The notes under the pieces are model-generated. The model worked only from the letters and a program-made list of their open reading frames with translations. It searched no databases and was not told where the DNA came from. A stretch of 27,500 bases of DNA from Chromera velia (taxonomy: Eukaryota > Sar > Chromeraceae): contig JAHBMJ010003557.1 of the NCBI GenBank assembly GCA_018398765.1, forward strand, positions 1-27,500, in the 5' to 3' direction. Positions 20,442 to 27,500 of this stretch are shown in pieces; position 1 is the stretch's first letter; every line of letters starts with the position of its first letter. Position numbers and translations under genes: made by a program.

Positions 20442-21345
20442 CAAAGGAAGAACACGTCTGGAGAGAAAGAACAAACGCAAAGCTTACGACAGACACCTGC
20501 ATCCATTTGAGTAAGGAGATCAGCGGTCCCGCACGCGCTCAAGCGGAGAACGCACACGGCAACGAGCAAGACTACTTATTCTACTACTACTACTGGTCCT
20601 TCTACCACCACTACCATCAGACTGCATGAAGACGACAACAGGAGAGGAGAGTAGTGCCCCATCCACCACCCAGGTCTCTCATTGCTCCCTCGAGCACAGT
20701 GCCTTCCTCGTTTCCCCTTACATGAACTCCCTCCCTACTCACGCTTACCCGCGTGAATGTCTCAACATTCACTCAATCAAACTGCTTTTCTTTTGACTGC
20801 CGAGCACGAATTAAGGGAATTGCATGCACGGACGCGATAGAGACACGCAACCGTCCTTCCGAATTCTTTGTGTGTGGCCTTTCTGTCAGACTGCCTGTTT
20901 TCCTCATGCCCCTTTGCGCTCAGGCAAAAGTTGGCTCAGGTCTCCCTCTCCGACGTCCCCCTAAGCCCCGAGTCTCCCCCCCTCCGCGTCCCTGAAAATG
21001 GTATCGCGGAGGAACCCACGAACACTCTCAATGAAGGGGGCACTCCCTGCAGGGAGGAGCCGTTCTGCCTCTGCACTCTGCAAACAGGCAGACAGACAGA
21101 CAGACAGTGTGCGTGCGTCAATCGATCAGCGACACGCATGATATTGATTCAACTCATGAATAGAGAGGGCAAAAACATGCAGAAGACGCGTTCACGAGGA
21201 GATGTGCTGAGACCTGATCAGCCTCGTGGGTGGTTCTGCCAATTTGAGACGCAATCGAGAAGGAGAGAAAAGAGCCAGAAGTGGAATCAGGCAGTCGAAT
21301 GGACGCAGCACGGAGCAGATTTTGATGGAGGCACACATTGTCAGA
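20442..21345 (+). CDS. Putative multi-exon protein, poorly resolved
   Basis: Three blocks alternate pyrimidine-rich intron-like sequence with open frames. Block 1 starts after TTTTTTCGCAG at 20442 (KEEHVWRERTNAKL). Block 2 starts after GCGCTCAG at 20924, phase 2, reading QKLAQVSLSDVPLSPESPPL and then IAEEPTNTLNEGGTPC. Block 3 starts after AACATGCAG at about 21181 (SRGDVLRPDQPRGWFCQFET). Possible donors are GTATCG at 21001 and GTCAGA near 21340. I could not fix all boundaries or find the start or stop. No domain is recognised. Bases 20111-20441 would be upstream sequence or intron, and 21346-22059 appears to be pyrimidine-rich trailing sequence plus a tandem repeat. Confidence 0.3.
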
Positions 21346-21864
21346 ATGTCTCTTTCTTGAATCTCTCTGCAGGACGATGGAAAAGACAGAGAGAGAAACA
21401 TTTGACTTTTCTCCTTTCCTCCTCTCGTCTCCCCTCTTCTTTTCTGTTCTTTTACATCACCGTCAGATCTTCTTTTGCGTCTCCTTCGACTCATTCCTGC
21501 GTTACTCTCTGTCCATTCCCGCGCTTTGCTCGTAAATTGGACGTCACTCGATCGTGTTCCTTCGCTGTTTAAAACGCGAATAGAGCGACTGTGTCTCCTT
21601 CGTAAAGACACGGACGACAAGTCGGTCGGTGGGACTTTCCATCCCCCCTTACTTTCTCTTCTGTGCTCTTCTCACATTTGCTCTGCTGCCAACTTCCCCT
21701 AGCCCCTTCCCCCCTCACGTTTGGTGGAATGTTGTCCGTTCTTGCCTTTGGTGCTTCTCTCTCTCTCATCGACCCCCCCCAACAAAAACAAAAACAACAT
21801 CAGTTCCCATGCAGTCAGTCCCCTTTGTTGACCCCATCCGGCCATCTACGCTCTCCCTCTCTCA

Positions 21865-22086
21865 GTCAGTTCATCTGCCTCCCTCCGTCCTTCCCTGCCA
21901 AATGCACTCAATCAACCAAGCACATTCTCACCCACGGTCAGTTCATCTGCCTCCCTCCGTCCTTCCCTGCCAAATGCACTCAATCAACCAAGCAAGCACA
22001 TTCTCACCCACGGTCAGTTCATCTGCCTCCCTCCGTCCTTCCCTGCCAAATGCACTCAATCAACCAACCAAGCACATTCTCACCCA
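21865..22086 (+). repeat. Three tandem copies of a 72-76 base unit
   Basis: Copies begin at 21865, 21937 and 22013 with GTCAGTTCATCTGCCTCCC and run to CACATTCTCACCCA. The second copy is four bases longer (an extra AGCA near its AAGCAAGCAC segment), so the frame is not kept. Identity is near complete, suggesting recent duplication. It borders the stop of the DUF4336 gene at 22060, so the third copy overlaps that gene's last codons. Confidence 0.88.
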
Positions 22087-22192
22087 GTCTCCCTCCCACC
22101 AACCCACCTGAGGTTTATAGAGAAACACAAAAGCCTCCTTCAGCTTTTGCGGAGTGAAGGGAGTGGGGGAGTCAAAGTGGCAACTGATGTGC

Positions 22193-22283
<91 letters not shown>

Positions 22284-22304
22284 AAGAAAGAAAGAAAGAA
22301 AGAA

Positions 22305-22362
<58 letters not shown>

Positions 22363-25300
22363 AAGAAAGAAAGAAAGAAAGGAAAGAAAGAAAGAAAGAA
22401 AGAAAGAGACACACAGAGGGACCACGACTGCTCGAACGAACAGAGAAACTTCAGCACAACAGAGGGAAGAGCAAAAACGCTCATACAAGTCAAAAAAGCT
22501 CTGGAGGAGAAATCGTTTCATCGCCTGCATGGGTTCCTATCGGTTCCACAAGTGCCCCCTTGCTGCTTGCATCGAGACCCTCACTGAAATCCCCTTGGCC
22601 CTCTCCCTCCCTCCCTCTTCCCCTCCCAATGTGAGCAATTCGACTACTTCAACTGCCTCTCGCCTCCACTTATGACAGAGGGACACACGCATAGACAGGC
22701 AGGCAGGCAGGCAGACAGACAGACAGGCAGGCAGGCAGGCAGCAGAGAGAAAACCGAAGAGCGGTCTGTCTTCCAGCCCTCCCACCGAATGAAAGTCCAC
22801 TTTCCCATCTTGTCGACCCAACGTCGGGCAGCCTCGGGTACTGTTTCAAAAACCTGCACGGCGGGCGGTTTGAAAAGAGAGAGGGAGGGGATGCAGGAGA
22901 GAGGAGCAAGAAGGAAAGTCGGGGGAGAGGAATTGAGGGAAAAAGAGAAAGCAGTGGCAAGCGCTCGAATTCTGATGCGAGTCCTCATTCTCCATCCTTC
23001 GTTGCTTTGCACCTCACTAAAAGAGAAGATTTCCTTTTTCTGAAGAGCAACTGCCTAGTAGTTGATACTCCGGTCAAGACCTCATACCAACAGATCGAGA
23101 ACAAGTGGAGATTCTTGTGCGTGCCCACTCGGTTCTCCTTTGCTGTCTCGGGCGGTGACTGCGAAAAGCGCTGTCCTCGTACGTCTTTGAGTGAACGTCG
23201 AGATGCCCTCCGTCCTCTGTCCTGTCTCCACAATTGACTTCCTTCCCTCACCTAGTCACTCACTCACTCACTCACTCACTCACTCACTCACTTACTCTTC
23301 CGCTTCCATCCGATCAGCCCTCTTCCTGCCTGCCTGCCTGACCGACCCATGCCCGAAGTTGTGGAGGCACGTAGTGGGTGTCCAAGCAGAATGTGTAGGC
23401 CTGAGGAACTCCAGGGAAGAAACCGGACCAGGAGACCTCCGCGGGTGCCGAGAGGAAGAAGACCTGGAGAGAGGACGTCAGCCTCTGCTCCGACCTTTGA
23501 GACGAATCCACAAACTGGATACTGTCCGCAGACAGGAGCGTGCGCGACCTCTCGTGAAAGCAGGCAATCTGCATGCACGTATGCATATGCATAAATGCTC
23601 CTGCATGGCTTCTCATACTTCCCTCTCTCATTATACCGGCTCCTCTGTGAATGTTCTCTTCCGATTTGCGCATCCAAAGCGCTTCTCCAAAACCGACGAA
23701 GGGACGGACCACAAAACTCTTCTCGGGTCATCCAAACCGCCGCCCAACACGTCACCCCACTGTCAAGGACGATCCCAAGACGGACAGAAAAAGAGGGAGA
23801 AAGACAGAAAGAAAGAAAGAAAGAAAGAAAGAAAGGAAAGGGAGGGAAATGCCAAAGTAAAAGAGCGCGGAAGCGGGCAGACCAAAAAAGAAAAATGTAT
23901 AGACAGGAGGAGAAAGAAAAAAAAGAACAGATAACTGACTCAATAAATAAATAAAGAAATGAATGAATCAATGAGTGAATGAATGAATGAATGAATGAAA
24001 GAAAGAAAAGAAAGAAAGAAAGAGGGGGAAAGCAAGAAGACAAGAGAGAACGGTGGGGAGAACAGAAAGAGCTGCTCACCCATACACTCGTCTGCTGACC
24101 TCCACAGAGCTTCCGATCGCGGTATCCAAGGAGAACGTCGCGTGTTTGATTTCCTTTGAGAACGGAGGTTCCGCATCGTCAGTCAGAACCCCGTCAACAC
24201 GGAACCCCAGGGGGAGGGGGAGGGGGAATGAGAACTGACCAGGAGCTACCCAGACCTGATCGATCCATCGATCGATCGAGCAACCAAGAGGGGGGAAATT
24301 TCAATCAACCAAGGGAGCTAGGAAGACGAGGAGGAAAGGAACAAGGAAAGCGGGCAAAGGGAGAAAGAAGGGAAGAGCAAAAGAAAGCAAAGAAGGAAGG
24401 CAGAAAGGAAGAGAGAAAGAAGAAAAATGAAAGATGGATGGATAGAAAGAAAGAAACAAAAAAAGAAATGGAGGGTGGGAGGGAGGGAGAAAGATAACTC
24501 CTGAAAGAGATATATGAAAGAGGTCTTTCAAACCAAACCAAAGTTCCTTCCTTCCTTGCTTCCTTCTCATGCAGGTCGCCCGCCCACCTCGGCATTCGAG
24601 AAGATGTTGGCAAACGCTTTACAAAAGAGCTTGTGCTCCACGGCAGTCACTGGAAGGACAATATACTTTACAGGCTCCGACAGTTCCTGCAGGGTCGCGA
24701 TCGAGGAATGTTTCAAATCATCGTGCTGCAACCGTCTGCACTTCCCAATGTCTTTTGATTTGTGCAGGCGCGCGTGCTGGGGAAAAGCTACGCCTACTGC
24801 GAGGTGAGGATAAAGTTTTGAATGAGGAGACGGACAAAGGGGGGCATTGAAACGAGCGGCAGACGAAAGGGGGGGGATGGAAAGTTGGAAAGGGAGTCGG
24901 GTGAAGAGAGAGTGACACAAGAGGAGGACAATAGCCAGTAGGAGGTGCGGGAGGCCCCTTTCTAACAGACTCGGATGGATTCCATCAGGGCAAATAAGGA
25001 CAATGGTGGATCCAGGCATGGTTGTCTGACTGGCTGCCCAGGGCTCAGGACTGACTTGGAGGAGTTCCAGGCATTCGACTGTAGGGGCGATCTGCAGCAC
25101 ATAGAGGGAGGGTGTGAGCAGGTGAGAAGCCAGACAGGGCAGCCACGAATGGAAGACTGAGAATGAAAGCCACAGAGGTGATGCGAGAATGAAAGGCGCA
25201 GGGGTGATGCGAAGCAGTGAGGACTGACGGGAGCGTAGATGAAGAGACCCCCCTCCTGGAGACGGATAGCGGTCATACGAGTAATCTCAGTGACATTGAG

Positions 25301-25705
25301 AATACCTAATGTCTGTTCAAATATCCAAACATCCCGCTCGACTTCCCGCCTCACTGTCGGTCTCTTCACGTATGGACTCCAGATTGGATTGAAGAACTCC
25401 TGCTTCGGCCGTGCACCCCCCTTTTTTGCCTCCTCAGTGATCGCGACGATGTCTACTTCCTTAGCCGTCTCCTGAGGGCTTTGAGGCCTCTCCCACGGAA
25501 ACGCAGAACATCTTGAGAGCTTTCTCCACCTGTCTTTAGGGAACAGGGGCCAAGGGTGGTCGAGACGAAAAGCGTCTCTACATCTGCCCCCAGACAGCTG
25601 GAAGGCGCTCGCAGAGTGCGACTGCCAGCTAGTGGTGTTCAAAACAATCAATGAAGCAACAATGAGCGTTGCGTGGGAGAGAAGCAAAGCGGTCATGCTC
25701 CGCAC
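22060..25705 (-). CDS. DUF4336 family protein with plastid-type leader, 7 exons
   Basis: Exons on the minus strand: 25705-25229, 25091-25056 (36-nt microexon), 24686-24588, 24255-24100, 23568-23464, 22853-22786, 22192-22060. All phases join: 1074 nt, 357 residues. The N-terminus is a signal peptide followed by SASAF (31-35), the Phe-at-cleavage mark of proteins sent to complex plastids. The rest follows the DUF4336 family seen in plants, algae and cyanobacteria: RMTAIRLQEGGLFIYAP, PVKYIVLPVTAVEHKLF (176-192), VWVAPGQFSFPLPL (205-218), FHERSRTLLSAD (260-271), WVDKMGKWTFIR and HISCHFDSP (315-323). H189, D271 and H319 are placed like metal ligands of a metallo-hydrolase; that is inference. The part between exons 5 and 6 is shorter than I expect for the family. 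An in-frame extension of exon 5 to 23314 is open and could be used. Exon 3 could start at 24725. Confidence 0.87.
22197..22420. repeat. CA / GA / GAAA compound microsatellite in last DUF4336 intron
   Basis: (CA)n at about 22197-22232, (GA)n to about 22279, then (GAAA)n with (GA)n to about 22410. Read on the gene's strand it is a 220-base pyrimidine and TG tract that ends right at the acceptor TGTGCAG of the last exon. Confidence 0.92.
22697..22742. repeat. GGCA/GACA tetranucleotide microsatellite
   Basis: Tandem GGCA, then GACA, then GGCA units, inside the intron between DUF4336 exons 6 and 7. Confidence 0.85.
23257..23293. repeat. CACT tetranucleotide microsatellite
   Basis: About nine CACT units in the intron between DUF4336 exons 5 and 6. 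Confidence 0.85.
23805..24030. repeat. GAAA and GAAT microsatellites
   Basis: (GAAA)n at about 23805-23840 and GAAT/GAAA units at about 23945-24025, in the intron between DUF4336 exons 4 and 5. Both give a pyrimidine-rich intron on the gene's strand. Confidence 0.85.
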
Positions 25706-25826
25706 AAAACCGACCTCATTGACACTTTCAAGGCAAATGGATCACTACTGTAGGATAATGGGGATTGGAAGCGGCCGAGGATCACTCTCATGCTGTTCCT
25801 AATATTCGTGGCGTGACCTTGGGTAT

Positions 25827-26182
25827 GGCCCCGGAAAGCGAAGCGGGGGGCACTTACAAAACAGAAATACCCCAGCCCACGCATCTGACGCAAGCAAGCT
25901 TGCGAACGGCCCCGGAAAGCAAGAAAAATGACCACTGCACGATTGACGCACGCCGGCCAGTCGACCGCCCCCCNGCGGAACTCTCCCCCCCCCGGGAAAA
26001 AAGCCCGGGGGTAAGCGCAGATCTAAACCCCATCTGACGCACGCATAGCGCAAATTTGGCCTTTCGGGGCCGGGTTTTTAGTGAAAGACACTGCGCGTGC
26101 ATGCATGGGTGGGCTGGGGTATTTCTTTTTTTTTAAGTGCCCCCCGTTTCGCTTTCCGGGGCCATGTATACACGCACAGTGT
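25827..26182. repeat. Fold-back (inverted repeat) element containing the N
   Basis: An arm starting ATGGCCCCGGAAAGCGAAGC (25827) and running through GGGGGGCACTTA and AAATACCCCAGCCCAC (to about 25883) recurs as its reverse complement at about 26107-26164. The arms are about 57 bases with few differences and a spacer near 220 bases. Further GGCCCCGGAAAGC copies lie inside (about 25910), and a second, nested inverted pair GACACTGYGCGTG lies at about 26089 and 26182. The single N (25974) sits in its GC-rich loop, suggesting an assembly problem. It is probably a fold-back transposon or MITE, lying just upstream of the DUF4336 start. Confidence 0.75.
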
Positions 26183-26474
26183 CCTTCGCCAAAGACAAAG
26201 AGAATTAAGCTTTTTTTTCTCTTCTTACATGATCTCAATTTATCATGCTTCTCTGAACCTTTCTCTCTTTCTTTCAGAACTTCAAAAGAAAAAGATTGTC
26301 ATTCGTTTCACCTTGGATCAATGTCCAGTGTGATAGCCCCCCATAAAATCAGTTGAAATCACTTGATTTCCAGCTATTAAATTGCTCTCGCAAATGTGCC
26401 AGATGTTATGTCTGCGCAATTGATCGATCAAGCCCAGAAAGAAGTTCAAAGAACCTCGTGTGAACCGTTCTCAG

Positions 26475-26612
26475 CACAGGCCAGACCTGTGCGGGCTAGC
26501 TAGAGAGGTCTGATGCGCTTCGGCGCTTTCTCTGGAAGCCGCACGTCAGACATTCGGCATTAGAGCGGGAGGCCAATCCTCCGGACATAAATCCTAATCC
26601 TAATCCTAAAAC
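26475..26612 (+). repeat. SINE-like sequence with (ATCCTA)3 tail
   Basis: Hairpin CACAGG...CCTGTG (26475-26491), then an A-box-like TAGCTAGAGAGG (26497-26508), a TTCG-capped stem (GCGCTTCGGCGC), a GGAGGCCAATCCTCC hairpin (from 26568), and a tail of three ATCCTA units (26591-26608). A structured head plus short tandem tail is typical of SINEs. The B box is poor, so this remains tentative. The rest of 26183-26980 is AT-rich and otherwise empty apart from a possible terminal exon at 26279-26331 (LQKKKIVIRFTLDQCPV, then a stop) after CTTTCTTTCAG. Confidence 0.4.
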
Positions 26613-26983
26613 ATATCTTAATATTGTTTCACTTTATTTCATTCAGACACATACATCCGCAGATCTAGACATGCTTTAAACCAGGCTTCAAAAGAATAGT
26701 AAAATATATTTCTGCTCCCATTTGCGTTTCCCATAATTAAAATACAGATGGACACAAAGCGAATACAAGTTGATTCACTTGTTGAAGAAAACATAATCTG
26801 ACTTGCATACATGACATGCAAAGTTCTTTGAGACCGTTTTTGTGGTTGCTTGTTGTATCTACACGGACAGATGCATCTAGAGATGCATGTAGATAGAGAC
26901 GGACGCTCAGCCTGTCATAAAGTTGACTTCGGCCCCTCGTTCAGACCTTCTCCCTGCGAAAGCCAAAAAGACTAACAAAAAGA

Positions 26984-27135
26984 TCAAAAAACGATCTCCT
27001 CTCTCAGGCTCCCCGGCGACCCTTTGAAGTCTTCCCGCTGTCCTTCCACTACGAAAGATGCTCTTTCAAGCTCTCTCTCTTTGTCTAGCTCTGGTTCTTC
27101 CCGCAACCGCCCTAGCTCAATTTTCTCTTCTTGCA
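26984..27135 (-). CDS. Probable last exon of a minus-strand gene
   Basis: After the acceptor ACGTACAG (minus strand) a frame reads QEEKIELGRLREEPELDKER, then ELERASFVVEGQREDFKGS and ends LREEIVF-stop at 26984. It is highly charged and coiled-coil-like, unlike the flanking DNA. The upstream part of the gene would lie to the right of or beyond the window. In-frame sequence also continues to 27307 with a less convincing composition. Confidence 0.4.
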
Positions 27136-27436
27136 CTGTACGTTCTCCCCGAAAGGGAAAACAGACGGCATGCAAGAAAACCACCCTAGAAAACCACCAG
27201 GGAGGAACTCTGGTGACATGCATAACACTGAACGGAAAGGAACTGCATGGACCACGCATCAATTCAAAGAATCGATTGACGGAATGAAAGAAGAAAGAAA
27301 AGGCCACGTAGATAGAAATGGTGTGATGGATCGATCTAAATGGAGAGGCACCCCGGTGCAGGCTGGGTGGGTGGTACTTTGTTGCATTTATGTCCTCAAC
27401 GAAGCAAGCGACTTACTTGTCTTTGCCTTCTTTCAG

Positions 27437-27500
27437 TGCAGCAATGTGTGAAGAGAAGCTCAACGTCTCGATGACATTTTCCCATATTCCAAAAGGCATG
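27437..27500 (+). CDS. Partial exon running off right edge
   Basis: A good acceptor (GTCTTTGCCTTCTTTCAG, AG at 27435-27436) opens a phase-2 frame that stays open to the window end and reads AAMCEEKLNVSMTFSHIPKG. The other two frames have stops. A plus-strand block at about 27217-27356 (ERKGTAWTTHQFKESIDGM) could be its upstream exon, but no donor in the matching phase is clear. Function unknown. Confidence 0.4.

Noticed and set aside
21865-22086. CRISPR-like spacing of repeats
   Set aside because: There are only three tandem copies with no spacers between them, in a eukaryotic context. It is a simple tandem duplication.
22060-22530. Minus-strand frame AMKRFLLQSFFDLYERFC as an extra DUF4336 exon
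   Set aside because: It could be joined in phase, but skipping it restores the family block KWTFIR-HISCHFDSP exactly, so it is more likely intron.
22147-22675. Frames encoding long (RE)n, (KKER)n or LSFFLSFF repeats
   Set aside because: They are direct translations of the CA/GA/GAAA microsatellite. The region is an intron of the DUF4336 gene.
23191-23934. Plus-strand 247-codon frame
   Set aside because: It runs through a CACT repeat and a GAAA repeat and is antisense to the DUF4336 exon 23464-23568, which has family support.

Overview
The window looks like nuclear DNA of an intron-rich alga with a complex plastid. A chromerid such as Chromera, or a close alveolate relative, is my best guess. 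The grounds are: spliced genes with introns of about 100-800 bases ending almost always in TGCAG; very many microsatellites; repeated TGCATGCA words; a plastid-type bipartite leader (SASAF) on one protein; and eukaryotic transposon remains. Nothing looks like a bacterial operon, and I saw no rRNA, true tRNA or CRISPR array. The species is an inference.

Layout, left to right. Bases 1-458 (minus) hold the C-terminal part of a reverse transcriptase that runs off the window. Bases 768-1688 (minus) are a single-exon, HAD-type DUF2608-like secreted phosphatase candidate. An orphan exon-like block lies at 1734-1964 (plus). Bases 2615-7651 (plus) are a seven-exon coiled-coil protein with a probable GAS2/GAR-like microtubule-binding module. 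An AT-rich gap (7652-8839) carries a palindromic repeat. Bases 8840-10435 and 11507-15344 (minus) hold two stretches of coiled-coil coding exons, perhaps two genes, perhaps one. Between and within them are exon-like segments on the plus strand.

Bases 15345-16860 are microsatellites plus a GC palindrome and TGCATGCA cluster just upstream of an intronless exostosin-like type II membrane glycosyltransferase (16862-18091, plus). Bases 18092-20110 are a TG-repeat and an AT-rich transposon zone, including a well-bounded 881-bp hAT-type element with an 8-bp target duplication. Bases 20442-21345 hold a poorly resolved plus-strand gene. Bases 22060-25705 (minus) are a seven-exon DUF4336 gene with a plastid leader, the clearest spliced gene here. 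Bases 25.8-26.2 kb are a fold-back repeat containing the single N. The last kilobase has two partial exons on opposite strands.

The genes do not form an evident pathway. Common themes are cytoskeletal-type coiled coils, secretory or plastid targeting, and an unusual 5' splice site: 10 of 18 inferred donors have C at +3 (GTCNNN, often GTCAGT or GTCGGT). I did not find a clear new biological system. The donor-site pattern, the GAR-like coiled-coil protein and the interleaved opposite-strand exons deserve the closest look. Exon boundaries come from reading frames, phases and family fit by eye, not from transcripts.
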